Assembly: GCA_026929865.2 (NCBI GenBank)
Contig: CM049407.1
Location: 18,775,501 to 18,839,500 of the forward strand
Source: Hyperoplus lanceolatus
Taxonomy: Eukaryota > Chordata > Actinopteri > Uranoscopiformes > Ammodytidae
Direction of reading: 5' to 3'
Length of the DNA: 64,000 nt
This document shows, piece after piece, positions 24,231 through 36,949 of the stretch. Each line of letters opens with the position of its first letter. Position 1 is the first letter of the stretch. Both the position numbers and the translations under genes were made by a program. The notes under the pieces were generated by a model. It worked only from the letters and a program-made list of their open reading frames with translations. It searched no databases and was not told where the DNA came from.

Positions 24231-25000
24231 GTCTGTCTCCCTCCCTCCCTCCCTCCTGTACCCTGCCTTGGACTAAAGGGGCTGATGATCCTTCAAAATT
24301 AATTAGATCCTTGTAGGAGGCGGCCATTTTCTTCCACTTCCCTAACGCTCCACCAAAAAACTAAATTTGTGAAACAAACTAAATTTTGGGGCGTGTATCC
24401 TCCCTCCTCGTGCCAATCCTCTTTCTCTGTGCTCTACCTCTACCTGTGTCCTGTTTGATCACGTTTCTAAATGCGTATTTTCTTCCATGTGTCTGTCTGT
24501 CTGTCTGTCTGTGTCTGTATATATGTCTGTCTGTCTGTACCCCCCTCCTTCCCCTCCCTCCTGCTCCTCCCTTCCTCCTTCTCCTCCCTCCCTGGCGAGC
24601 CTTCCCCAACACCCTCCGCCCCTTCTCATTCTGCCTCCATGCTCCCAGCTCTGTGTCTGCCTCTGTGGAGTTTGCTGTCAATAAATCCCCAGAGGTCAGT
24701 TTGTCTGCTGGAAATCAGACACAATGCTTCAGACCGCCCCAATGCAATGCATGCTCTGCTGCTGCTTGCTGCCGCCGCCACAACAAAGACAATGACTGAA
24801 GAGGAGGGGGGAAGAAGGGGAGAAGAAGGCGGGGGGGGGGGACAAGGAGGGCTGCAACTTCACCAGCCAGACTCCAGGTTAATCAGCTGCCTGTATTAGG
24901 TGACAAGCTGATGAAAATTCAGCTACATCGAATTGGACATTAGTTTGTGTGTGTGTGTGTGTTTTTGCAGAGGGGGGGGGGATAATATGGTGTGGATGGG
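24230..25000. other. GC-rich low-complexity island (TCCC, TCTG, CCTCC and G runs)
   Basis: It includes a CCCT run at 24236-24256, imperfect TCTG repeats at 24489-24539, pyrimidine-rich CCTCC DNA at 24540-24610, a GCC/GCT-rich stretch at 24750-24790 and G runs at 24829-24841 and 24970-24981. It may be an internal promoter or an alternative zbtb20 leader exon. No splice sites convinced me. Confidence 0.4.
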
Positions 25001-25249
25001 GGATGGGGTGGTGGAACAGACATAAGAGGCGTGCTTATGAAAGGAGCAGTATCAGCCACGTGAATAATGTACATCCCCAAATATGCAAATGCTGCATACA
25101 ACACACACACTACAAGCATATACTTAAGGCCCTTGGCACATGTAAATCTGCAGACAAAGGGGACCACGGGGCATTGTGGGGAGCTTGTCCATGCATGTGC
25201 ATATACAGCGTCTGGATGATGCAGATTTGCACTTATCAAGAGTGTTTTG

Positions 25250-25990
25250 TGTTGTGCACCTAATTAATAGTAATTTATGAGTTTGTTTGAAACCTCCACT
25301 GCTGTAGAATCAACAATCACTGTCCAACATTGTAATTATTCATTTCAATCATCCATTTAGCCAAAGAGCATTAGCATATAAACTACATCAAATGACGCTA
25401 TTTAGAAGTATGGTTTGGATATGGGATCTCATTCAGGGCACAATGTAAACGAGAACACTGGGAAAATTTGAAGCAATAATCATTTGATGACGCGCTGATC
25501 TGATGGGGCGATATTTGAAGGTGTGTTCGAGAAAGACACCGTACGGCAAATCTTTAAAAAGCCATTACTCACTGCCACCACTCAACATGGCAAATTACTA
25601 CGCAAAATATATATTTTTAATTAAACCTCAGCTCATGCTAATTGTCACTTGGTTCCCTTTGATGACCAGAATTAAAAATAATCATTTGGGGGTAGCTGGA
25701 TATTCATCTACATCCAACAATACTGTTTTCGTTGATTAAATCTGTGTAATTCAGATTGCCCGCGACTCTTATTGCATTTGAGTGTTCGTCTATAAGGTTG
25801 TGCAGCAATTAACAGGTGAGGTATTTAATGCACCTTAATCACACTCACACACACTTCAGGACGAGCATCAGAAAAGGCCTCACAGCCTCCAGATTTAATT
25901 GATTTGCCTTTATGGCAGTCCCTGGAAATCTTTAACAATCCCAGGTAGGCTGTTGGCAAGACGAGCCAAGGTTTTTCGCACAGCATTTCT
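25250..25990. promoter_or_regulatory. Candidate conserved non-coding elements
   Basis: Two blocks (about 25260-25470 and 25860-25975) combine homeobox-type ATTA and AATTAATT cores with complex, non-repetitive sequence, unlike the degenerate DNA around them. Enhancers of this look are common in introns of developmental regulators. Conservation was not tested. Confidence 0.3.
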
Positions 25991-26393
25991 TCTTTTTTCT
26001 CCACTTCTACTTTTCCCCTTTACGGAAACTGTACGGTGAAACATAATCCTACCAATGAAATCTTCCTGACACTTGTCTAAATGTCTGATGATAATTATAA
26101 TAACATGCCATGATTCTCATTGAACCAAACGTTATCCTGATAATTAGGATGAAACATCTTGCTCTCTCTCAAAACAGAAGCCTGTGACTCTTTCTTCACA
26201 ACTACCGTTTTGATTCTCCTAGCTCACCACTGGGCACAGTTGGAAAATATGCAAACACTATAAAGCAGCATTTTGTTGATTCGTAACAACACTATTGTCT
26301 GCTGCGAACACCCTTCTACTTGGTCAAAGCATAGTGAAGAAATTACAGAGCACCAGTGTAAAGTTGTGGCCAAGGCTTTATCAAGATTGCTTT

Positions 26394-26570
26394 AATAATG
26401 TTAATGTTTGGGGGCGCCCTTAGCTCAGTTGGTAGGGCGTCCCCCCCCAGGCCGGGCCCAGCAGCAGACCCGGGTTCGATTCCCGCCCGCGGTCGTTCTC
26501 TGCATGTCATTCCCCTCTCTGCCCCATTTCACCTCTGTCTCTCTGCACTATCAATAACGCATAAAATGCC

Positions 26571-26656
<86 letters not shown>

Positions 26657-26665
26657 TTAATGTTT
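26394..26665 (+). mobile_element. tRNA-derived SINE with (AAT)n tail and target-site duplication
   Basis: The body (26410-26570) starts with a tRNA-like region: A box TAGCTCAGTTGG at 26421-26432 and B box GGTTCGATTCC at 26473-26483. A CT-rich body and AAATGCC end follow. The tail is (AAT)n to about 26649. The 16-base sequence at 26394-26409 is repeated at 26650-26665, a direct duplication of the insertion site. It is not a working tRNA gene, because the stems do not close. Confidence 0.88.
26571..26655. repeat. (AAT)n microsatellite, SINE tail
   Basis: About 28 AAT units growing from the SINE 3' end. Confidence 0.97.
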
Positions 26666-29600
26666 AGTTCCGCTACATTGTCTCAGACAGCACAGCAGAT
26701 CAATGTGCTAAGACATGCAGTCCAACAGAAAGCCCTACAAACGTGACAGGCTGTAAGACTTTCAAATACATTTCTCGAGCAAACAAATAACAATACACAC
26801 TGTAATACCCAATGCACAAGTAAAGAACTTTTTTTTTTGACAGGACAGCTTGTTTAACTTTGTCATTTTCTGTCAAAAACACACCCACCCATCCATTACC
26901 CATAGCACATCTATTGTCTATGTACAGATGGGAGGATCATCTACTTCCTATATACTTTTTTCTGTCACACAAAAAAACATTAATTTGTGCTTTCAATCTG
27001 TAGTTTATTACGTTTTACCAAAAGAGCAGAGAGGGCAGAAAAACAAACCGCCACAGTTGGCTTGCGGCCACTCGAATGATAAAGACATTATCTCTCTTTG
27101 GCAATGGAAAAGATGCTATAAGAAATCTCCCCGAATTGGCAAATGGTTGCTCTTTTGTTAATGAGCATTTGACCAAAAAAGAACCATCATAGTCATATGA
27201 TAGTCTCAAAACACAACTCTAACCCTCGAAGCAGATGATGCTAAATTCAAGAGTTATCATTTAGGCACAAGTGTCCATAGAAACTGCCTCTCTACAGCTA
27301 CTACACATGTCGAGGACATTTTGCCTCTTCAAAAGAAAAAAAAAGAAGAAAAAAATGACCTGGCAGGCGATTAAGAGAGATCTCCATGAACCTACAAAGA
27401 TGCTCATGGGACATATCTGTCTGTTACTATAGTGATAAATGACGAAGAGAGGTTAATTAATTAGTTTTGGATAGAAATATGAAAAAATATAGGTCTCCTT
27501 TCGTATGCCTGGACTGTGTACGGTAGCAGTATAAGCGGGCAAGATCTCAATATGTGGACTGCGTAGTATAGGGGGGCTGTCGTACCTTTATAGCTCTGAA
27601 GTATAACAAAGTGTCTCCAGATTTTATGTCCTTGGGAGATAGACCAGAACAAGGATACTTTGTGCTGAATTATGAGAGGATAGTGTGGGACCTCTGCTAA
27701 CAAGCATGCCGTTCTTAACACTGGAGAGAACAGCACAAAGTCCCCGAATATGTTTAGGTTAGGAGTGTACTGTGTTTGTCAGAGACCAAACAGAATGAAG
27801 CCGCACTCTCACACATAGAGTATTTAAAAGCAGTTCAGGAAACAGAAAAAAAAGCCTGGTTTAAGGCTGAGGTTCAAATAAGACACATATAGGGTTGTAT
27901 TAAAGGTGCTCTCTCACACACATACACAAACAACAAAATGCCTTAAAACATTATAGCAGCTTGGTTGTGATATTCAGTCTGGTATACATTTTCTGCCAAT
28001 TCTACAAAAAGGCTTGTCATGCCATATTTGTCTATGAAGTGAACCTGTGCTCGAAGGGAATCTGATGTAACCACCGACAGTGCATTTGCTTAATTATTTC
28101 ACCATATGTGAATGTGGTTGTGTGCAGCCTCAGAGGATTGGGCACCACGTGTTACACCAGCAGCTGCACAAGGGGAGCGTGAGCCCGTGCAGAGGCTGGT
28201 CCAGCAGCACAGAGCTGAACTTCCTCAAACGCACAAGATTTTTTTCTCTGAGGCTAACCCTGCACCTTTTTGTAAGCTGGTCTGTGCTTCAAGGGTCAGC
28301 AAGCTTGCTTCTTTCCAAGAATTTGGCAGAGCTCAATATTTACCTTTTAAAATGAGGTTTTTTACCAAAATCGAAGCGCTGTAAAACTGTTCAAATGAGG
28401 CGCGTTAACAACACTGATGCAAAGGAAACGGTGGAAATGTATTTTGTAAAAAGAGGTTATTGTGACGTATCATTCTTCTTCAGCCTGTAGCTACAGCAAC
28501 TATGCACATGCCATCTGGATGAGTCATTGTTCAGGTAAACTAACAAATATCTTCAACACAATGTGACTTCAGCTAGAGGTTCAGCTCATTATGTTAAAAA
28601 AAGAAAAATAAATCCAGATGACTAAATACAAATTTTCTATGCTTATTTATTGTTGTGTATTTATAGAATGGCAAGCTGCTGTGTAGTAAATACATATTAT
28701 ATATGTTTCATCAGCTCGTTGGACATATGAACAATCTAAAAATGTAATGCTGACAGACTGAAACACAGTCTACCACATGAGTGACCGTTACACTCTTTCA
28801 TCAAGTGCTAGCACCTTTGGTCCAGTGGTCTGCAGGCTAGCTTAGCAACACAATTAGATATTATGACCTAAACGTACCGCGGTGCAGTTTGAATTTAACA
28901 AAAGTTGGCACCAAGATTAGCTTTTCTGTTAATCCAACGCGGAAGGGGTGCAATCTAACCACATTAGGAAACTTTATCCATACAATACTGTGTTGCAAGA
29001 AAAACGTCTTAGGCAAGCCAATTACTGAATTTCACAAGAGATGAGAGAAAGGCCAAAAGACTAAAAATGTCTCCTCGTTTAGTATTGTGTCAATGTGATT
29101 CTAAAGACAAACCCAAAAAGAAAACTAGATAATGCTCTGGAAATTTGAGCTGATTGAAACTTACAGTGAAAGTGCAGATAAGTCATCAGTGCCCTGAATA
29201 AAATGAGGTTTCAAAAACAATAAAGGTCAGTATTCCATAGAAAGTATCAGCTAACATGGGGCCTTTATAAGACTTACAGTCATTGTTCAAAAGAACACTG
29301 TAAGACACTTACTTACAGACACCTGCGAAAAATAAGGCTGACAAGAAGTGAACAAACACATATACATTCATATAAACTCCAGCTAATACTACGGAACGCT
29401 GCTTACAAGCTTCATATGAGCCACATTTATCAATACTGAATCAGTCAGAGAAAACCAGTCAAATGTGGTTTTAAAACTGTAACCAATATTTTCAAAATGA
29501 CACTCTGTGGTAAATTACTTTCTAACAATGTATTTATTTCAAGCTCTGTATTGTGCTTTGTTGTAAGAAATTATATTGTGAATTAGTTTCACAGGGGAGG

Positions 29601-30261
29601 TTTTTCTCATATGCCAACAGCTTTTTTCTTTGATTTATCACCAAGTTAAGAAGTGACTGCAGATATTAACTATGCTGCTGCCACCTGTCAGTGTGGTTAT
29701 ACTAGTTATATAACATATTATACCTGTGTACACAACACACAACAACATCTGTTGTGAAAAAATATATGTGTTTTTTAACTGATAACTATTATGGAAGCTA
29801 CTATTGACTCTCTTTTTTTGTACAGTTTTTAAACCTACTGTTATGCTTGGTAAATGTTGGTGTGGTTTAAGTTGTCTACTCTGACAGAATAGCAGTCGGT
29901 CACTACCGAGTCAACTCCCAGCTCAAAGCAAAGAGATAACACAACCACCCATCAGCGTCGTTTATTATTATCATCTGGCCTTTTGGTCTCGCTAATGCAC
30001 ATGAAATGTTGGTCAGTGTGGTCCGTTTGAATGTAGCAGAATGATTATCTTCGATGGCAACAATATATAGCTCATAAGCCCTTGAGTGTAACCAAAACTC
30101 ATCTGCTGTTCCCGGTAACATACAAATCGTCCCACATGGCTGGGAGTATTTCTAGAGTAAGTTCTGATACATATAAGGTGTTAATTCTACAGTTGTTTAC
30201 CATGGCTAAACTGAGAAGTGGAGGAAGGTTTGCATTTTATTTTGATTTCAATGTTTAAAAT
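26666..30261. other. Non-coding DNA, no gene recognised
   Basis: AT-rich, with only short chance frames. A plus-strand frame at 28112-28384 is uninterrupted for 90 codons and has a CAG in front of a more GC-rich stretch (28130-28240), but I recognise no protein. Confidence 0.5.
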
Positions 30262-30526
30262 TTAAAGCTGGGGTATATGATTTGGGGAGAAAATGGCAGT
30301 TGGAATAGAGATTTGAATCCAAATACCTCAACCGCTCCACTTGTTCTCTTTGGTCCCTCCCCTATGGTCCCTTCCTGACACGCTCTACACCAACAACGTT
30401 GTGCCAAAGTGAATGGACAGTCCCAACAGCCAATAAGAACAGAGAATCGGAGCCTCGCTCTGATTGGTCAAAGTGTACAGCTCATGTTAACTTTGACCAA
30501 TCAGAAGTCATATACCCCAGCTTTAA
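30262..30526. mobile_element. TTAA-type MITE, copy 1 (265 bp)
   Basis: It begins TTAAAGCTGGGGTATATGA and ends with its exact reverse complement, and has no coding capacity. A second copy lies at 50642-50905. TTAA ends point to a Kolobok- or piggyBac-type superfamily; which one is not resolved. Confidence 0.88.
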
Positions 30527-33500
30527 TATTAAGCCTAATAGTATACCTTTAATTACTAGCTCATGTTACCTCTGTGAGTGTTTCTGTTAGCCCAATGACC
30601 TGCCCAGGGTGTTGCTTTGCCTTCCTCTAAGAGGCAGAGTAAGACTGAAAAGCGATTTGATGAATGGACGTTGAGATACCAACCGGCAGCCAAGCCTATT
30701 ACAGTCAAAGGCTATAAAAACATGTTGTCTGAAATGCATTCATAGACATTATAAAATAAACCTAAGCGTAATGTTTTTTTTACATAGCAGCTGCCATGAT
30801 ATCTTGTATTCAAAGTTCTCAAATAAGTTAAAAAAATGCACCAGACAACCATTGGTGTTCTAACAACCTAAACATCTCACGGAGCCCGACACATGTACTG
30901 CATCTGTACTGCAAATGTAATGCAGGTGTTACCAACAAGAGTTAGTGCTGCCACAATGATCACACTGTTTCTCTCTATCATTTGTCATCCCTATTGTAAA
31001 ACAAGCCCAAGTAACTGGGACCAAACTGAAAATGAATCCTGCCAATTGTTTGTTGTTGAACAGGTTGCCTGTGCCTGTCTTTCGTCACGTGACCCAACTG
31101 TCGTAAACCAGTCAAAGAAGATAAAACATTTGTTTTTCCTAGTTGATAAAACAATGAGCCGTTAGCCAAATTAATTATGATTCCGAGCTTCTTGAAGAAG
31201 CTTATTTTGAAATCTGTCTTTATCAAGGTCGTTTTCAGGGCAATAAACAATGTCGACAGTATCAGAGCAGGTATTCCTTTCATATTTCACGATAAAAATG
31301 AAAAATCTGAAAAGAGTCCTTGTGAAAACAATTTATTTCAAACAAAAATATGTCTGTCAAATTTCCTGCAGCTGCATTTTTTTTTAAACTAAAAGACTTG
31401 CTCAATAAAAAGGGGGGAGGAAATACAGTTTTAGATACTGTGGCGACTTTATGGGTCCAACAATCTTCATTTAGTGATAAAACTGCAACACAAATACTAT
31501 TGTGTAAATAATTCCCCCTTAGTTTACCCATTGCACAGTGCATACCAATGTACCTTGAGTAAGACTGTGCACAACCTTAACATTTTGGCTGCTGTGAGCG
31601 TTGTTTACTGGCACGAGGCTTAAAAGTCTTCCTGAAGCCAAGATAGAAGCAGAGAATACATAGCACTCATTCTCTGTAAATTTGTTTAAAAAGTTTCTGA
31701 AGGCCTTTCTGGAAGTGTTTGTTATTTTTTTTATTTTCTTAAACCCTCTACCGATACTTTTCCCCTTCCAACTAAGCAGTGATCTCACCATGACTTGTAG
31801 AAAACCATATGGGTAGCAGGGGTGAACTGAGGACACACATGCACCTTGGCAAACATACAACTTCGCTATTAGAATCCAGGATACATTTTTCACATCAGTT
31901 GAATGCCTGGGCCTGCCGTGTGCGTTTAAAAAAAGAGAACACAAATTAAGTTTGAATGCTTGTAGAGAAAAAAAGGTTTGCCTAAGATTCAAGAATACAT
32001 TTTTACAACATGTTGCAGTTTTGATTTTTACTTTTGTTCTTATTGTAGAAACAACTCAAGGCCAAGTTGGTACGTGATATTTACAGCACAGATTCTCAAA
32101 CAGCTGACTTTTAATGAAAACGTTTTAAAACCAGCAGTGCAAAAATAAAGAAGCGTAAATCAAGAGTGGGTAAGCAAATCCAGGCAAGGTAATGGAAACA
32201 CATCGTCACATCCACAACTGGATTGTGTTTGCAATGTATATACTGTATAGCACTCAAACAACAACTGCATTTGAATTAAAAAAACGCCAAAACAAATTTT
32301 GCTTTTACACGTCCAAACAAATCTTGAAAATAATAAACTAATTTTGAATGTTATAACAAATGACACTGTAAAACATTTTATTCATACTAATGTGATATGA
32401 GCTGTTAGATCTGGGATGTTGGCTTTATATTTAGATATATTTAGCAAATATTAAAACAGTTAATTCTACATCAGCGTTGTATTAATCATCAAGCTATCTG
32501 GGAACTAAGAATATTAACTTTGTTGCCTAAGACTTTTTAAAGTTTTAGAAGCGAACAAAAGCTTGCTGACAACAGCATGGCACATTCTCAAATACTTATT
32601 CAGTCTCAATGCGTGCTTTCATTACGCATTCCTGTGATACTTGCAGGGAGGGGAGATTCCAAAAACAAAAGTCCTTTGAAAACTGCAAAACATGCCTTTA
32701 AGGTTTGGGTTTGTTAGTTTCCTAAATGCTTCATGCTCTGAAAGTCTTTGGATTTCAAGTCAAATTGGGTTTCATAAAAGTCATTTTCATGACCAGTTTT
32801 TTGGTTTCCGGCTGCCAATTTACTGAAAGGGGGAGTATTTTAAAAATCTGTGCTCACTGGATTGACAAATTGAGCCAGTCCAGACGAATGGGTAAGTATA
32901 GCTGCCAATACAAGTCTCCTCTAAACATTTGGAAGGCATTATATGTGACAAACTGGTTGCAAAAAAATTAATAAAAATAGTTTCTATCCGGAAAAAATGG
33001 TGACCTTATCATTAATAAACAAGACACATTATCCTTATCCCCTCTAATAAGGCATACTATTTTATATCCTTGCTGGAAGGAAATCACCATAACTCATCAC
33101 AACAGCATTTATTTCGAATAATGCAGCTAAAGGGAATTCAATCTTTAATTACAAAAGCAACTTATTCGGATCGCCAATTGGATTTGCATTTGTGTTATAA
33201 GTATTTTTTTGAGAATAAGAAAAACCATGTGAGGAGAAGCATGTTATGTGTGAAAAAGGTGCTTTGTGGGTAGAAGGATCCAAGCCAGTTAGCCAGGAGG
33301 CAAGGCTGCCAATCATTTTCTAGTTTGCAAAAATCCATGTAAGCTAACAATGCACCAATGCAGCGTTTTAAGTCTACAGTGGTGACTCAAATGCCATAAT
33401 AAAGCTGCAATTGCTTTAAAAACATTAGCTCTAAACATCAGGTAAAAAACTTTCAGCGTTCATCTTCAAAGATAAAATAAATAAATTAAATCTTACAGCT

Positions 33501-36007
33501 TAAAGTCTATTAAAAGGCTTAAAAGCTATTCTTTTGTTAATTATAAGACTTACCATTAACTTTAACATGTGCACCTGAAAACAGTCTCGGTTGGCAATCA
33601 CGTCAAAGATTAGTTTTGCTCCATGGGGGAATATTCTTATTACGCGGGAGCAGGAAAGGAGGGAAAAGATAAACACTGTCTGAGACACAAAAAGGCCAAG
33701 CAGTTAACAAGCACTGTGACATTCTGGATGCAATCCACAAAGTGGCTCGTTATATCGATGGATCTCTACTGCAATCCCAAAATGGCTGCCAAATATGTTC
33801 AAATGGGGTAGACCAAGTGCCAGGGCGGACTCAAGTGCATATTTTTTCTTTCGTCTTTCGTTATATACAAATACAAATACTCCATTTGGAGTTAGTTCAA
33901 TTTTACTTCATTGGTAAAGCTCCACTAGTGCCCCAAGCAATAATTTTAATTTATTTTATTATCACATTGCCAAGCTTAAATTTACAACCAAATGTACACT
34001 TTCAAATTTCAAATTAAATGTTAGAATATAACACATTCTTGCTCAACAGTACATGTCAAAATAGCCAGCACTGAATGATCTAGTTGTAATTCCACTCATG
34101 ACCAATATTACATGCTCTCTTCCACCACTCTCGTCCCTTCAACTACACACTTTCCAATTAACCAGCAAAGTCTTAAAAATATGTTCAGGAGAGTTGTATT
34201 GAAAAAGCATAATGAACTAATATCTTCACATTAAACGGTGTAGGTTCTGGGTCTCCAGAATAACCAGGGAAAAGCCTGGTGAAACAGGCTGGATGGTGTG
34301 GGAATGACAACAACCAGAAATGTGGCATTGCGGAGGCTTCAGAGAGATTTCTCTATCTTGTTTATTTGGAAAGCAGTGCCTTTGCTGAGCTTACTTTTTT
34401 TTAATACTGACCTGCCATCTGTGTGCATGTACTGTACACTACAGGATGATTGTTTTATACTTATTCATTTATTTGTCTGCTATATGTCTCTTCCAGTGAA
34501 GCCCTCATTGCATTAGTACAGCATGGTATCCTTACACATTTGGCTCTCGGTTAAACCCAAATAATGGGAAAAATGTGCGAAAGAGTGTCTTAATCGTCTT
34601 GAAAACATTTGAAAATGGAACACTGCGGACACATTATGTCAGTTTGTTGGTCAATAACGGATTGCTGAATGTGATAGGAGGGGTGACAAGCCCACAGAGG
34701 ACGAGTGAAGGATGGTGAAGCCAAAAGAAAATTGGGATTGATTGTTGAGTGCGGGTTAACTGAACACCTCCCACCCCCCCCTCTCTTTTGCCTTCATCTG
34801 AAAAGGTCTACAGTTGATCTGCTGGGTCTCCTTCATATAATAATGAGTTTCCTTGGTCTGCAGACATGCTCTTAAATATTCATTAGTCATGGGTGGGTTT
34901 TCTAGCCGTGACACAGAAAGCAGGCAAACGGCAATGTCTCCAACACTGTGAAAATTAATGTAGATGTGGAATATATACATTTAAAAACTCATTAGTGACT
35001 TAACAGAGATGAAACTGGGCACCTGATACTCTGGATTACAAACACACCAAAGGCATATAATGGCTGTGTGACTGTCAGCAGCTACAGTACACCCTGTGCG
35101 CTGATAAAACGAGAGTTTTGGACATCAAGCCGTGGTGAGAGCTCACTTACACACATGACAAGTACCCTTCAATTCATCAAACAATAATACGTCCAAAAAT
35201 TAAAGGGTTTACGTTGGTGTGGAGTTTCTTTTTCGATGAAAGGCATTCCATCTGGTGAATTATTTGTGACAATATAATTTTGGCTTAACTCACCCACATG
35301 TAGCTTGTCAAACAATCAATATGCACCAATTTATAGGACAGTTATGCTCCTGCCTGGCTCAAATGTTACATCAAAGTAAAAAAGCTTCATTTCTGCTACA
35401 TGCTCAGCTCTATGTTTTTTCGAAATGTGTCCATTCAGAAAACAAACCATCCAGTACAGCCACAAGTTACATAACTGAGCCTATAGCCTACTAGCCTATA
35501 GGATTGCAGCCAATTCACATTGTGTTAATATATTTTGAATGGAGGCAAGAGAGGAGAAATTGACCCCAACAAAAGTGAAAAGGGATTAATGCACAATAAT
35601 TTGGTTAAGTATAAAAAAATACCCGCGCGCACGCACCTACACTCGCACACATACAGGTGCACATCCACAGACCGTGTCTGCGCTGGAGGAAACTGGACGC
35701 AGCGCTGTGCTCTCTCTTTCTGTCAAACCTGGGACCGGCCTTCTTGATCGAGTCTGCCTGCGTCTCCTTGTGGAGCCAGCTTCCAGTGACCACACCAGAA
35801 CTAACCTTTGACATGACTAATGTGTTGACGCAAAAGCTTTATACCTGCGCACAACTTCTGGGCATATAGGAGAGTAGGCCTACTGTGTCTATTCAGTGAG
35901 ACACAGAACGCGCCGTGTCGAAAACTACCAGCGGCGCTTCAAAGAACATCAGGTATCACTCTCTTTATCCGACAAAGCCAAAGCGCGTTGGGACAACATC
36001 TGTTTGC

Positions 36008-36008
<1 letters not shown>
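30527..36008. other. Non-coding DNA, no gene recognised
   Basis: Long AT-rich stretch, probably intron or intergenic. The longest minus-strand frame (31519-31992) shows no domain. Confidence 0.5.

Positions 36009-36084
<76 letters not shown>
36009..36084. repeat. (AC)n microsatellite
   Basis: Pure AC run of 76 bases. Confidence 0.98.
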
Positions 36085-36087
<3 letters not shown>

Positions 36088-36949
36088 TATGCACGCACGC
36101 TCCCCGGCTCTGTCCCCCTTCTCATTCTCACACATAGGCCTACACACAGTCGCGCGCACGGATAAAGAAAAATACTGACATGTTGCTCCGGCTCAACTCC
36201 CCCATGGCCCTTACAGCAAATGTTGGGGATTCATTGCTTCATTTATTAGCAAGTGTTTTCCTTTTTCTTTATAGCATTAACGCTAGACATACACAACATT
36301 TTTAACTCTATTCCAGAGGTGAAGTACCCCCGTGCTGCCGTCTGATAGGCAAGAGCGAAGGAATCACGAGTTGCCCATGGTTATTTTGCAACAAAATGTC
36401 TCAAAAGGCACGAAGGAAGCGTCTCTTGCAACTTTAATTACACCAGAGCGTGTTCTCATAGCCTATCTAGGCCACCATTTGCAGCAACACAAAAAATACA
36501 AATAAATAAAAAGCATCCTCACATCGCAAACATTTTTCACACACTGTAGATTGTGAGTACCCATAGGCTTAAAGCGGATCGCCACAATTAAAGTGACCAT
36601 TCATTTTTGGAGAAACATGGCACCAAAAATCCAGACCAGAGTGCCACTAGATCTACTTCTGATTTACCTCGGAAACTGAACCTGCAGTGTTGTTTTACCT
36701 TCTCACACAAACACACACACACCACGCGCAATGTTATAGCCAGCCTTTCTCCGCCTGACGAGCACATCTTTATGTAACCCCATCTCATAAATGCCACGCC
36801 GTATTGATATTAATTCATAAAAAATGCAGGCTAGACATCTGTCTGAGTATGGGCTACGCGCTGTGTGAGCCCCAGCTCTAACGATGTCCTATTCCAGACA
36901 TAGAAACCGTCTTTCCGGCAAGTTCAACAAACTGAAATGTATTTACCAA

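Noticed and set aside
26410..26490. tRNA gene
   Set aside because: A and B boxes are present, but the acceptor and anticodon stems do not close and a SINE body and target duplication follow.
28112..28384. Possible exon with a preceding CAG
   Set aside because: The frame is open and slightly GC-rich, but I recognise no protein and see no convincing donor; left as unproven.
31519..31992. 157-codon minus-strand frame
   Set aside because: No recognisable domain, no splice context, AT-rich composition like its surroundings.
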